Of a stretch of DNA of 64,000 bases, positions 21,219 through 33,534 are shown piece after piece; position 1 is the first letter of the stretch, and each line of letters opens with the position of its first letter. The stretch is from Armigeres subalbatus (taxonomy: Eukaryota > Arthropoda > Insecta > Diptera > Culicidae): positions 216,479,783 to 216,543,782 of the forward strand of contig NC_085141.1 of NCBI RefSeq assembly GCF_024139115.2. The letters run 5' to 3'. Under the pieces are notes generated by a model. The model ran no database searches. It saw only the letters and a program-made list of their open reading frames with translations, and had not been told where the DNA came from. The position numbers and the translations under genes were made by a program.

Positions 21219-21821
21219 TCGAAACGTTTGAAAATTATCTAAATTATAGATATGAAAATTGCGATTTTTTCATATCGGAAATGTAAACAAAATGCTCCAG
21301 CTAGGCGCATGCAGCGCTCCTAGCGGACAGCAGCAGAACATGACTGCATTTACAAGTTCAAACCATGGTACGAATTTAGTTCAAACCATGAGCAGTTTTT
21401 ACCTTGTATAAATGTTACTAATTTAACTATTTAAAACTGTTTCTCAATTATATGATGATGTCAATCGATTACAAATAAAAATAGCGTTCTTTTCATATAT
21501 TGATCTCACTCCTGTGTCATAAAATGCGTCCTTTACGAGCTTTTTGAAAATATGCCCCTGGTGGGGGGATTTAGCGCAAATTCAGGACGTTTTTAAATCG
21601 CCCCATTTTATTACTTAAACAATATGTACGAATGTTTAAATAAACTCTATCTTTTCCAGTATACCTAAATATGCCATTCATACTGTTTTAGGTTCATTTC
21701 CTGCCAATGAGATGGTAATTTCTACTGATTTACGCTTACCATGATACGCCATGATTGGATACCCTAGGACAAAATGTTAATTAAATATTTGTAACGGCCT
21801 TATATATTAAAAAAAAAACGG

Positions 21822-21980
21822 AATAACACCAGATCTCAAAGTTTCATGCATTTCTAAGACATTGGCATACAAAAATTGAATTCAAAATTTAAGTCCTAAA
21901 AAGTCATTTTTTTCAAATAACACCAGATCTTGACGTTCCATGAATTTCTAAGACATTTGGCATAAAAAAATCGGTTTCGA
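21822..21980. repeat. Two further AACACCAGATCT repeat units
   Basis: Direct units start near 21826 and 21918, continuing the cluster at 19592-20300 beyond the 20487-21764 insertion. Non-coding. Confidence 0.6.
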
Positions 21981-22010
21981 TTCCCGGAACATAGACAATT
22001 AACTTTGATT
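21972..22010 (+). mobile_element. SINE-2 3' end fragment
   Basis: The words gattcccggaacatagacaa and ttaactttgattgaactga match the 3' end of the tRNA-related SINE at 34737-34965. It abuts the LINE fragment to its right. Confidence 0.5.
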
Positions 22011-22870
22011 GAACTGATCTGATCCGTTGTTGATCGGTCCTCATGAAAACCTGATTGGTATTCGCCGACGAAGGACTCCTCAAGCGGTCTCAGCCTGTTA
22101 AACAGGATACGCGACAGAATTACGTACGCCGAGTTCAGAAGGGTGACCCCTCTGTAATTGGCACACTCTATGCCCTTTCTTATATATTGGGCATATGAGG
22201 CCATCCAACCAGCCGACAGGCAGTTCTTCCTCCCATATTTGCTGGATAATGTGGAGGATCGATTGATGCAGCTGTTCACTTCTGTGTTTGAGAAGCGCGA
22301 CCGGGAACTCGTCCTGCCCAGCAGCTTTACTGTTTACAGCTTGTTTAGAGCCTTCTTTACCTCATCCAGCGTTAGTGGTTCCACAGCTTGACCGTCGCCG
22401 ACTATATGCGTCCTGCTCCTTAATACACCTTCATTTTCTGCCCATGGTATACTATACCGCTATTTGTACCACCAGCAACATTTTTCTCGTCCCACACTCG
22501 CTGGCACTCCTCATCAAACCAACCATTTCATTGGCGTCGATGTGAAGTGCCTGACACTTCCTGTGCTGTTGCAGTCACAGCTTCGTGGTTATTTTCCCAC
22601 AATCTGTTGACGTCACCAGATCCGGTGGCATCTCATATCCGGTCGTCCAGCTTCTGGTGGTACTGTTCAGCAACTCCTTCAACTGACAAGCTTTGGATAT
22701 TGATATGCATCGTTCTGTCGTTTAGTGAATTCAGGATGCTGGAAAGTCGCGTCTGAATTTTTGCAACCTACAAGGTAGTGATCCACGTCAATGTTCGGAC
22801 CTCTGAAGGACCTTACATTTATAACATCCGAAAAATGTCGTCCGTTGATCAGCACGTGGTCTATCTATCT
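22011..22870 (-). mobile_element. RTE-like LINE fragment (endonuclease tail and RT)
   Basis: On the minus strand the right part encodes the endonuclease end ([30 protein letters not shown], where the usual SDHY is VDHY). The left part encodes RT fingers (CANYRGVTLLNSAY, ILFNRLRPLEESFVGEYQSGF, EDRSTTDQI). The two are in different frames with stops between. It is the same family as the copies at 29686-32178 and 45239-47825. Both ends are lost. Confidence 0.7.
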
Positions 22871-22879
22871 ATCTTCTCA

Positions 22880-23491
22880 GACGATAATGATTGCAATTTT
22901 CATTTGAGAACTTTTCAAATAAGAACAGTAGGCGAGTTGTCGCCGACGATAGCTTCTCAGATTTTGAACTCAAAGTATAATAGAAACACAATTGTCATTC
23001 AAATATAAATCGTACAAGTAGCAGCTGAATGTCAATAGTTCCGGTAAATCATCTATTTGGCGTTATGGTTTCGTGGTAGGAAGGAAAAATAATTCAAACA
23101 GTAATGGTAAATGCTTCAAATCAAGATACATTTTTCAAGCGATAACTCGCTGACGAGATTTCTGTTCAGTTATTGATAAGTTAACCCTTTATAAGGCAGA
23201 CGAATCTAAACAATAAATTAACAAAACTCACAAAAAAACATAATGTTGACACCCCAAGTAACAATCGCAATGCTTCGAATATTATTGCTAGTTTTATAGA
23301 GGTTTTATTACGGCATGTAGAAATACTTAAAGTTTTATTTTGGTTTTATACAGTTATCATTTAATCAGATACGTAAGAGTACTTGAGAACAACGTTTTGA
23401 ATTCCAATATAAAATCACAGCTCTTTAGGTTTTATAATGCTCCTGTTTTCCTCCTCAGAGCTTAAAAATGGAACTGACATGAAGCCAACAA
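22880..23491. other. AT-rich spacer, nothing recognised
   Basis: The region contains repeated ttttat words (about 23290-23360) and no credible frame. It ends at the 3' target duplication of the large LINE. Confidence 0.4.
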
Positions 23492-23967
23492 TTAAGTTAT
23501 ATATTTTTTTAATCTTTCGTTTATTTGGAAGGCTCATTTGCCGTGAAGCGTTACGGAGCCGAAATCAAGTTTAACAATACATTTCTTGATTCTTATACAT
23601 AGTGTTAGTTTTGGGGAACCGAAAGACTCGCGGTTTAGTCGAGGTTAGGGAATACAATAATACAGTAGGAAATGAAAGGATTTTAGGGTGCTTAAGTAAT
23701 TACGATGCTGATGTTCACAAAGTTGACATTCCTCGCATTTTTACATCTGTAACGGGACAAACAAACTTTTTTTGGGAGACAACGACAAGAGGAGGACATA
23801 CGGAAGGGATTAACGACAGAAATGGAAATGTACACAAGAGGAAGACATTCGATATGGGTATGACAGACAAGGGAATGGGCAGACAATGATTACAGTTTAC
23901 ATCAGCCACTTTCAAAATTGGTGGACCAGGGACATGTACTCTAGATCAAAGCCCCACAAAACTTCCC

Positions 23968-26900
23968 TCATAGGCTTTGGTTGTTTTCCTCGGACCCGGA
24001 GATGTTCAGTTTGCGCAGATCTGGGGCCACGATATCCTCGCACGCCCACACGACATGATCGATGTCCTGATAATCCTCGCCGCAAACACAGAGATTTCCT
24101 TCCGAGAACCCCACTCTGAAAAGATGTGCATTTAGAGTGTAGTGATTGGACGTTAGACGACCCATGGTTCGAATGAAGTCTCGTCCCAATTCAATTGAAC
24201 CATAGACGCTTTGACACCTGTGGGCGAATTGAATACAGCCATCTACCCAACTCCTCAATTGTCCATTTCTGTTGCCAGCTGTTCAAGGTTTCCTGACGAA
24301 CTAATGTGAAAAATTCATCGAAGGTGATTTTCCGATCGTAAATATCACCTTCCATAGCGCCCACCTTAGCCAAAGAGTCCGCTTTCTCATTTCCCGGGAT
24401 CGAGCAATGAGAAGGGACCCAAGCCATGGTGATTGTGTAAGACCGTTGTGATAAGGCACTCAAAGCTTTCCGTATCCCATTCAGTAGATACGCTGAGTGC
24501 TTAACCGGTTTCATTGACCGAACAGCCTCCAAGGAACTTAGACTGTCAGTGAAGATGAAAAAGTGGTCAGGAGATAGGGATGCGATTTGCTCGAGTGAAT
24601 AGTGTATAGCTGCTAGCTCAGCAGTATACACGGAACAAGGCTCTTTGAGCTTAAAATAGGCGCTTTGAAAAACGTTGAAAACACCGAAACCAGTTGAGTC
24701 ATCCATTTTTGACCCGTCTGTAAAAAAGCTTCTCTCCTCACTGGCGTGCCCGTATTTGCTTGCAAATAATGGAGGTATGACCTCCGCACACAGAAAGTCT
24801 GGTATTCCATGAACCTCCTGCTTCAGGGACAGATCAAAAGTAACAGAGGAACTGTAAGAGTCTAAGAAGTTAGCACGATTGGTATCTACCGAAGAAGGGC
24901 TTACCTCCAGCGTTATGTACCAGTGGTAAATACTCATGAATCGAGATTGAGGGTTTTGTTCGAGCAGCTTCTCGAAGTTGTCAATGACCAATGGGTTGAG
25001 AACCTCACAGCGGATGAGGAACCGGAGCGATAATTCCGCGAAACGATCTGTTAGTGGCAGTACTCCCGCAAGTACTTCCAAGCTCATCGTATGTGTCGAA
25101 TTCATACATCCTAACGCGATACGAAGACAGCGGTACTGAATCCGTTGAAGCTTCAGCATGTGAGTTTTAGCCGCGGACTGGAAGCAGAAACTACCGTATT
25201 CGAGGACCGACAAAATGGTTGTTCTATACAACGTCATAAGATCTTCGGGATGCGCTCCCCACCATGTTCCGGTTATTGATCGCATAAAGTTAATTCTTTT
25301 CTGGCATTTTTGTGTCAGATACACAATGTGCTTCCCGAAGGTACATTTCGAGTCGAACCAGACCCCGAGGTATTTAGAAGACATGCTATGAGTGATTGTC
25401 TTACCCATCAGTTGGAGCGCGAACTTTGCCGGCTTATGTTTTTGAAAGACAACCATCTCAGTTTTCTCCGGAGAGAATTCGATACCCAGCTTCGTAGCCC
25501 AAGTGGACAAATTGTCCAGAGTATCTTACAACGGTCCTTGCAGATCAACTGCGGTTGGCCCCGAAACGGATACAACACAATCATCTGCAAGCTGCCTTAA
25601 CGAGCAATTTGGCATGAGACATTCATCAATGTCTCTGACGTAAAAATTGTAAAGAAGGGGGCTTAAACATGAGCCCTGGGGGAGACCCATGTAGCTAATT
25701 CGTGTTGTTGCCGAAGTTGTTGTGAAGTTGCCGAGTCTCCATGAGAAAAACTTATACGCTTCTCTGACAACAAATTGTACAAATAATTGTTTAAAATCCA
25801 CACGCGTGAAGCTTGTCGGATAAGTCATCGACGCAAACTGAATCAAAAGCCCCCTTAATGTCCAAAAACACTGAGCCCATTTGCTATTTTTTTTGCGAAA
25901 GTAAGCTGAATTTCTGAAGAAAGCAACGCAAGACAGTCTTTCGTTCCCTTGCCCCTGCGGAAACCAAATTGTGTATCTGCCAAAAAACTATTCGATTCAA
26001 CCCATTTGTCTAGCCGGAAGAGAATCATCATCAAAACAGCATCGCGATGGGGAGATACGAGTTATAATCCGACGCGGGTTTTCCGGGCTTCTGGATGGCT
26101 ATCACCCTCACTTGCCTCCAATCATCCGGAACAATGTTGCACTCCAGAAACTGGTTGAACAGGCTCAATAAGCGCCTCTTCGCGACGTCTGGGAGGATTT
26201 TAAGCAAATTGAACCTGATTCTATCCATCCCTGGAGCGGAATTGTTACATGAAAGGAGAGCAAGCGAGAATTCAATCATCGAAAATGGGCGATCCATGTC
26301 ATCCGTGTCAGCAAAAGCATCACATAGCTCTTGTTTCACCGGCACCGAATCCGGACAAACTTTCTTTGCGAAGTCAAGTATTCACCGCGACGAGCTTTCA
26401 CGATCTTCATTTACGGACGACGCGTTGCGCATTCTTCTCCCGACGGTCCACAGAGTTTTCATTGAAGTCTCGCGCGATAAACCTTCAACGAAAGTGCGCC
26501 AATATCCACGTTTCTTCACTTTGACCAGTTTCTTGAACTGGATATCGAGCGCGATGTACCGTTTGTGAAGAACGATCGAACCGTGTTTCCGAAATTCTTT
26601 GAAAGCGGCGGATTTCTTGCGATAAAGTTGTGTACACTCGACATCCCACCACGGACTGGGTAGTTTCCTACGAACCGAATCTCCTGGCACTGGCCGGCTT
26701 TGTGCCTGAAGAGCACTGTCAAGGATCAACTGGGATAGAAACTCGTACTCTTCTCGCGGTGGAAGTGCTTCTATCGACATTACGCCATCAATGATGGCCT
26801 CCGTATATATGCCCCAATCGATGTGCTTCGTGAGGTCATATGAGAGGTCGATAGAAACAGATTGATTATGTCCATTGGAAATCGAGACTTCGATCGGCAA

Positions 26901-27559
26901 ATGATCACTACCATGGGGATCTTGGACCACCTTCCAAGTACAGTCCAACGATAATGAGCTCGAACAAATGGAAAAATCTAGACAGCTATCTCTTGCTGGA
27001 GGAGCCACTCGTGTAACTTCTCCTGTATTCAAAATTGACATATTAAAGTCGTCGCAGAGGTCATATATCATTGTTGAACGGTTGTCGTCGTACAATTCCC
27101 CCCAGCCTGTTCCGTGGGAGTTAAAATTTACCAAGAGCAACCGTGGATCGGGCATAACCGAGCAGATGTGCGAGAGATCTCTACGAGATATCGCGGTGTT
27201 TGGAGGAAGATATATCGAGACGATACTGAGGTCTTTTCCTCGAATAGTCACCTGACATGCGACAGCTTCGCTGCCAGACATCAGCGCTAGATCGGTTCTA
27301 TAGAAGGAGTGCTGTTTTTTGATCCCTAACGACACCCTCCATATCGATTTGCCCGATCGCGGCGGATTATGTTGAAATCAGGAAATTGGAGGTTCACATC
27401 TGATGTTAGCCATGTTTCACATAAAGCAAAAGCATCGCATTGTAATTTGTTAACTAAAAAATTAAAAATATCTAATTTTGGAAGAATACTTTGACAGTTC
27501 CACTGTAGAATCGAAATCGTGTTACCCTTATTGACTAAGTTAGCCATCGAAGGATACAA
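23968..27559 (-). pseudogene. LINE ORF2: endonuclease, RT, RNase H (frameshifted)
   Basis: Endonuclease: ISILQWNCQSI, then ALCETWLT (27559-27330), shift, VSIYLPPN, a degraded catalytic LVNFNSHG, and GSDHLPIEV (to about 26880). RT: NSAPGMDRI, VRVIAIQKPGKP, then LPQGSCLSPLLYN and QLADDCVVSV with the catalytic Asp pair (26345-25526), in several frames. RNase H (24750-24330): D in FFTDGSK, E in YTAELAAI, D in FTDSLSS, D in KADSLAK, all present. The C-terminus has CVCGEDYQDIDHVVWAC, the usual Cys-His motif. The segment 25510-24191 alone is open for 439 codons. The enzyme would copy LINE RNA at a nicked target; this copy cannot make a whole protein. Confidence 0.8.
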
Positions 27560-27742
27560 ATGACTCGAGGAGGGGCATTTTTGAAGCCAACTGCTTCAGG
27601 AGAGGAGTCAGAATAGGAAGAACAGTTTTGACCATGTTCTTCACGGGGTCGGAAGCATCAAAGAAGTTGAGGATGAGCTCCACGATGCCAGAAAGAGTGA
27701 ACATTGGAGCGCTCGGGGGCTCTTCTGCTCGCTCTCTATGCT

Positions 27743-28704
27743 CTATGCTCTATGCTCTCTAGGCTGAGAAATCGCAAAAATTGGGGCATCTGGGATTTTA
27801 GATGTTCCCGGAAGCGGTGGAAACTCTCGATCATCCCGATGTGAAACCACAAAAGTTGAACATTTTTGAGTATTTCCACCCGCTTTGAATTTGACCATGT
27901 TGGATTGAGGCTCACTTTGAGGCTGTTTTTTAGGCTTTTTCGAGGGTCGCTGGCTCTGTTTTATTCTCTTCCTCGTTGAGCCATTGAAAACAAAGGGAAC
28001 CCCATTTCCAACCTCGGGGTCGGAGCCACCTTGATCGTCCAAAGGAAGAGACGAGTAGATGGTGTCAGAAACGACTGGAGAAGCGGCCTTCCTCAACATT
28101 TCGGCGTAACTTCGCCGAGAACGCTGCTGAATAGACCGTTTCTGGTGGTAAATCCGCTTCTCTCCCTCCTGCGACACCGAATACATTTGTTTGCAATCCA
28201 GTATCGCAACAGGAGGCAAAGAAACGTTCTTGAAACGACCGAAACCTTGTTTCAAATCGTCGCTTGTCATACTCCCCTCCGTCACCACCCCCGCGATCTC
28301 ACACACTGCTGACGGTAAATACACCTTACATTCGAGAGTGAAAAGCTCACAGGTGGCAATCTCGTTGGCCTGTTTGCGATCACTGACCGTGACACAGGTT
28401 TACTGAACCCAACCATGTCAATGGTCGTGACAGACGAAAATCGCTTTTCCAGATCTTTGCTGATCTGGCTGATATTCAAACGTTTACCTTTGGGTCGAAA
28501 GAAAACAACATACGGCCCACTAGAGTCGTGAGGGTAGACCTTGGGACGGGGGCTCGTAGAGGAAATTTTAGCGTTGCTGGTGTCCATTTCATTTTGGTTT
28601 GGAACACCCAAATGCAACGAAACATCTGACATGGAATCAAAGTACCCCCGCCAACTTCGCCTTCGCGCGTTGCGGACACGAAATGCGCCGCTGCAGCGAG
28701 GCAC
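27743..28704 (-). pseudogene. LINE ORF1 (gag-like), frameshifted and lacking zinc knuckles
   Basis: Two overlapping frames, 28704-28282 and 28324-27743, carry the halves of an RNA-binding ORF1 (GPYVVFFRPKGKRLNISQIS, VTTIDMVGFSK, then VYLPSAVCEIAGVVTEGS). Related ORF1 proteins have CCHC knuckles before a KRSIQQRS-type basic segment. Here QEGEKRIYHQ runs directly into KRSIQQRSRRS, so the knuckle region seems deleted. The C-terminus is basic and Pro-rich. About 320 residues are represented, shorter than is usual for the family. Confidence 0.65.
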
Positions 28705-28725
28705 AATCTATTTTAAAACTAAACA

Positions 28726-28860
28726 ATTCTCGCTTAACTTTTCAAAAGGACCTAAGTAACATTTTTTCATGAATTAATTTGAATAGCGCAATCAACAGAA
28801 CAACATGAAAGCTATTGATTGCAGTATTCAAATTAATTCATATTAAATCACTGAAAGATA
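28726..28860. mobile_element. Inverted-repeat MITE in the LINE leader
   Basis: Same family as the MITE in tandem units 1 and 2: ctcgcttaacttttcaaaag, ctaagtaacattttttcatg and agctattgattgcagtattc. The right arm is degraded after aattaattcat. It inserted into the 5' leader of the LOA/I-group LINE, so it is younger than that LINE copy. Confidence 0.65.
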
Positions 28861-29453
28861 ACGAAATATCTGAACGAAAAAACACACACACAAATTAATG
28901 AGAGGGGAAGACGAGTTAAAGAAAAGGAAAAACTATTCCAATAAGATGGAGAAGAGAGGGGAACAACGAGAGGGAGCTCAAGTAAATTCTTGCGTTCACA
29001 CTGCTGTGTCGCCGGCTAACGGTTCTGGCAGCACACACTGACTGGATGGACTGGATGGGCGGTGGTGCGGTCGAAGCGAACCACGCTGTTGTTGGTGTTC
29101 TTGCCGCAGACAACACTGCAACTGGGTGGATGGATGGTGGCAGGACAGCAGTGTCTGTGTTGGTGGAGACACACGATGGATGATGACTGTCGGCGTGAGG
29201 CGATGATGCCTGCGCTTGCGATGGACGCCGAAGAAACTGCAAAATTTTGCGTAGTCTTGCAAAAGCAACGAAATGGCTACTTTACTGCTTCTGCTAAACA
29301 CCACTTCTACTCAAGCACTATGCTACAAAACACTTTCGGAAAATAAAACACTACCTGCACTTCAGGAAAAAAAAAAACAGAAGAGAAGCAGACCGTACGC
29401 GGACTTACAACCGTCTCGCTCGGATGCTCGACGTGGAATGAGTTAAGTTATAT

Positions 29454-29685
29454 GTTGGTTTTGATCAAGCAAGACGTAAAGTCCTGTATAAAACCCACAT
29501 ATAACCTTTAATCCTGAAGAAGACCTGCATAGGAATACGAAGCATTAAACTACTACAATGGATAGAAACCAAATTTCAAATTCAGCACAAATTGTTTGAC
29601 ACACGGAAGTCTTTTTATTTCGATTTCAGTCGAAAATAAAAAAAAACAACTGCAGTTCTTTTCTACGTCGTGAATTATGTAGGGG
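29454..29685. other. Short spacer between two LINEs
   Basis: About 230 bases with no repeat or frame recognised; one run of a's lies near 29638. Confidence 0.35.
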
Positions 29686-32178
29686 ACACGGCAAATGCTG
29701 GGTAAAGCGTACCATTGGTACTTCGCGTACCTGAAGAAATAAAATAGACCCCATCTCGCGGTCCTTAGCCTTTTACCCAGCAACTCCTATCCCTACCTCC
29801 CCGTGGTGCTGGTCGGGATACGAGCAACCTTAGGGAAGATCGGATAACCAACCCCGGTGGGAACTTTGGTCGTATGCTGTCAGGGAAGGGGGGCAAATCT
29901 TACTGAGCGTCTGTTCTCCATGTCAGGATCGGCTCACAACAGCGTCTGTTCTCCATGTTAGGGGCGGCTGATCATCGTCCGAGTGCCAGCGAGGGACTCT
30001 AAGTAAAACTGTGCACCATGGTCCACCGGGAATAAGGAAGAATGGTCCTCCGGAAATTTAAGGGGTTTAGTGTCAGGCCCTGCAAGCCAGCCTTTAAAAA
30101 ACATAAGCAACGAACAATCAACAATAGAGTACGGACCGGAACCATCGGCGAAGACCACTGCGACGAAAAGGGACTAGCGATTGGAAACTCGGTTCGTGGA
30201 ACTGCAAATCTCTCAACTTCATCGGGAGCACCGGCATACTCGCCGATGTGTTCAAGGATCGTGGCTTCGGCATCGTAGCGCTGCAGGAGGTTTGTTGGAA
30301 GAGATCGATGGTGCGAACGTTTAGAGGCAATCATACCATCTACCAGAGCTGCGGCAACACACACGAGCTGGGAACAGCTTTCATAGTGATGGGCGATATG
30401 CAAAGGCGCGTGATCGGGTGATGGCCGATCAATGAAAGAATGTGCAGGTTGAGGATCAAAGGCCGATTCTTCAACTTCAGCATAATCAAGGTCCATAGCC
30501 CACACTCCGGAAGCATTGATGATGATAAGGACGCATTCTATGCGCAGCTGGAACGTGAGTACGACAGCTGCCCAAACCACGACGTCAAAATAATCATAGG
30601 AGATTTGAACGCTCAGGTTGGCCAAAAGGAGGAGTTTAGACCGACCAGAAGTTCAGCGCTCATCGGCTGAAGAAAGAAAACGTCCTACGACTAATTGATT
30701 TCGCCGCCTCCAAGAATATGGCCATTCGCAGCACGTACTTCCAACACAGCCTCCCGTATCGTTACACTTGGAGATCACCACTGCAAACAGAATCACAAAT
30801 CGTTCTGATTGATGGACGGCACTTCTCCGACATTATCGACGTCAGGACATCTCGTGGTGCTAACATCGACTCTGACCACTATCTGGAGATGATTGAATTG
30901 CTCCCAAACCTATCCGTCATCAACAATGTTCGGTACCGACGACCGCCGCGGTACGACCTAGAGCGACTGAAGCAACCTGATGTCGCCACTGCATACGCGC
31001 AGTATCTCGAGGTAGCGTTGCCGGAAGAGGGTGAGCTCAATGGGGCCCATCTTGAGGACTGCTGGAATACAGTCAAAGCAGCCATTAACGACGCAGCGGA
31101 GAACAACGTCGGGTATATGGGACGAAGTCGACGGAACGATTGGTTCGACGAAGAGTGCAGACAGATTCTGGAGAAGAAGGACGCAGCGCGAGCGGTCGTG
31201 CTGCAGCAAGGTACCCGGTAGAACGTGGAACGTTATAGACGGAAGCGGAGACAGCAGACCCGCCTTTTTCAGGAGAAAAAACGCCGCCTGGAAGAAGTGG
31301 AGTGCGAGGAGATGGAACAGCTGTGCCGTTCTCAAGAAACACGCAGGACAAGGTGATGGACTTTCGTGCCTGTTGTTCAACATTGCGCTAGAAAGTGTCA
31401 TGCGGAGAACCGGTTGTAACAGCCGGGGTACGATTTTCAACAGATCCAGTCAATTTATTTGTTTTGCGGATGACATGGACATTGTCGGCCGAACATTTGC
31501 AAAGATGGCGGAACTGTACACCCGCCTGAAACGTGAAGCAACAAAAGTTGGACTGGTGGTGAATGCGTCAAAGACCTCGGATCTTTGCTAACGGCTGATA
31601 ACAGTGTTAGTCGTGAAATACGAAGGCGCATCATCTGTGGAAGTCGGGCCTACTACGGGCTCCAGAAGAAACTGCGGTCAAAAAAGATTCGCCACCACAC
31701 CAAATGTGTCATGTACAAGACGCTGATAAGACCGGTAGTCCTCTACGGACATGAAACATGGACAATGCTCAAGGAGGACTTGCAAGCACTCGGAGTATTC
31801 GAGAGACGGGTGCTTACGACCATTTTTGGCGGTGTGTAAGAAGATAGTGTGTGGTAGCGAAGGATGAACCACGAACTTGTCCAGCTCTACAGCGAACCCA
31901 GCATCCAGAGGGTAGCTGAACCAGGAAGGGTACGATGGGCAGGGCATGTTGCAAGAATGCCGGAAAGCAACCCTGTAAAGATGGTGTTCGCTTCCGATCC
32001 AGCAGGTACGAGACGGCGTGGAGCGCAACGAGCGAAATGGGCAGACCAGATGCAAAACGACTTGGCGAGCGTGGGGCGCACTCGAGGATGGAGAGATGCG
32101 GCCTTGAACCGTGTATTGTGGCGTCAAATTGTTGATTCAGTGTTATCTGTTTAGATGTAAACTAAATAAATGAAATGA
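29686..32178 (+). mobile_element. RTE-like LINE, internally deleted copy with 5' leader
   Basis: The leader (29686-30130) matches the fragment at 6543-7335. Then come endonuclease pieces (IVALQEVCW near 30265, IIIGDLNAQVG near 30590, NIDSDHYLEM near 30865), the linker RPPRYDLERL, and NDWFDEECRQ. The RT core is missing. The frame resumes at QGDGLSCLLFN (about 31350), FADDMDIVG (about 31465), then YGHETWTML, MNHELVQLY, RVRWAGHVARMPE and WRDAALNRVLWRQIV to the stop near 32154. The 3' tail is aaataaatgaaatgaac. Several frameshifts and stops occur. It is probably JAM1/RTE-like, judged by motif style only. Confidence 0.78.
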
Positions 32179-32179
32179 A

Positions 32180-33192
32180 CAACTGAAAATCCTTCTTTCC
32201 TTCGAAACTTACGATCTGTTCGTAAAAAAACTGCTCTCAAATTGATAATTCAAATATGTTTATGACTCAAATTCATTTGGGAATGTTAAAATGGAAAAAA
32301 ATAAGAAGAGCTCTTGATAATAAAAAGAAAAACATATCATTTGTTGGTGACAATATATTTACCACTGCCTTATGAAGGGTTAAAAGTAAGAACGCGTCTA
32401 AGTGGTAATCAACCTCGATTTTCTGAAAATTTGATTTTTCCTATCTCTGGTCGAAGTGCAAGTTGTATGAACTCTCAAGTGATATTTAGATATTGAAATT
32501 CCACCGTTTAGAAATTTATTAACGTTTTTATTTTATTCAGAATAGGACATCTAGTGTATTGAATAAACTTCAATTACTTCATTATGTATTGAATTGGATA
32601 TTATATTTTCGAAAGCAAACTAAAGTAAAACTAATCTATGGTGGCTCCCTGGCTCCCCAACAACGTGTTCCAAGTAACTCTATACGCCATCAGGGTCCTG
32701 CAGAAAGCTACAATATTCAGTCAACCTGAACGAATAAACAACAAAATGCAGCCAACAAGAATGGATTCTCTCTTTTTTTCAACAACCATTGACAGCCATC
32801 GAACATATGGTGGCGACATGAAGCAACGTTCAATATATGCCAGCTGCTATTGGGGCTGGGGCAAGCAATTTAAACCGTTCCGAAAACAAATAACATCCAG
32901 CTATAGGTAAACTGAAAAAACTAACATATTTGCTAAAAGAGAAAATAATGTAATTCAACATGCCATGCGCGGTAGACACCAGTATGTGAGCGGAACATGA
33001 GACCTTAATTGCAGAGTGTCGGTCAATGTATGCATGTGGATTCCCTTTCTTCGTGTGGATACCAACATGATCCTACATATGCAGATTGCGTCCTTTGGTC
33101 GAAGGACAACAGAGAATCAAAATAAAAAGGACAACGATTTTATTTATTTGATGGTAGGCAGCATGTTCATTATCTAATTCTAAAAATGCATG
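32180..33192. other. Spacer without recognised genes
   Basis: About 1 kb of AT-rich DNA. A 90-codon frame at 32638-32910 has no recognisable domain and no splice or promoter context. No terminal repeats noted. Confidence 0.35.
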
Positions 33193-33200
33193 CATTGGTC

Positions 33201-33468
33201 TTCTTCTTATTGGTATTACATCACACTGGGACAGAGCCGCCTCGCAGCTTAGTGTTCATTAAGCACTTCCACAGTTATTAACTGCGAGGTTTCTAAGCCA
33301 GGTTACCATTTTTGGATTTGTATTATCATGAGGCTAGCACGATGATACTTTTATGCCCAGGGAAGTCGAGACAATTTCCAATCCGAAAATTGTCTAGACC
33401 GGCACCGGGAATCGAACCCAGCCACCCTCAGCATGGTCTTGCTTTGTAGCCGCGCGTCTTACCGCATT
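33201..33468 (-). mobile_element. Feilai SINE, 5'-truncated, 8-bp flanking repeat
   Basis: The full body and B box (gggaatcgaacccagcc on the plus strand) are present. The element stops at cttaccgca, lacking the terminal gggccctcc head. The 8-mer cattggtc lies at 33193-33200 and 33469-33476. Truncation at the 5' end with flanking repeats fits retroposition. Confidence 0.8.
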
Positions 33469-33534
33469 CATTGGTCAATCAACTAAAAACTATGCAGTAC
33501 AATCAAAGTTAATTTCCTACATTCAGGGTATAAG

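Larger units (their letters stand above)
20487..21764. mobile_element. TA-flanked inverted-repeat element, host of two nested MITEs
   Basis: Termini gggtatccaatcatgg and ccatgattggataccc are inverted and flanked by TA at 20485-20486 and 21765-21766. Internal inverted words (catggtttgaactaaattcg at about 20919, complement at about 21368) continue the foldback. The element contains a TA-flanked hairpin MITE (20680-20870) and a hAT MITE (21079-21218), both with clean duplications. No transposase frame. Confidence 0.75.
23503..29442 (-). mobile_element. LOA/I-group LINE with RNase H, near full length, inactivated
   Basis: The 11-mer ttaagttatat at 23492-23502 and 29443-29453 fits target duplications around a 5.9-kb minus-strand element. 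From its 5' end (ctcattccacgtcgagcatc) come a long leader, ORF1 (28704-27743), ORF2 with endonuclease, RT, RNase H and a C-terminal Cys/His motif (27559-23968), and a 3' end cgaaagattaaaaaaat. RNase H in ORF2 places it in the I/LOA/R1 group; ORF1 wording resembles LOA-type elements. Several frameshifts break both ORFs, and a MITE sits in the leader. An 11-bp duplication is short evidence, so the exact ends are probable rather than certain. Confidence 0.75.

Noticed and set aside
30000..30625. 208-codon minus-strand frame
   Set aside because: It is antisense to the LINE leader and endonuclease; the sense strand carries LQEV and GDLNAQ motifs.
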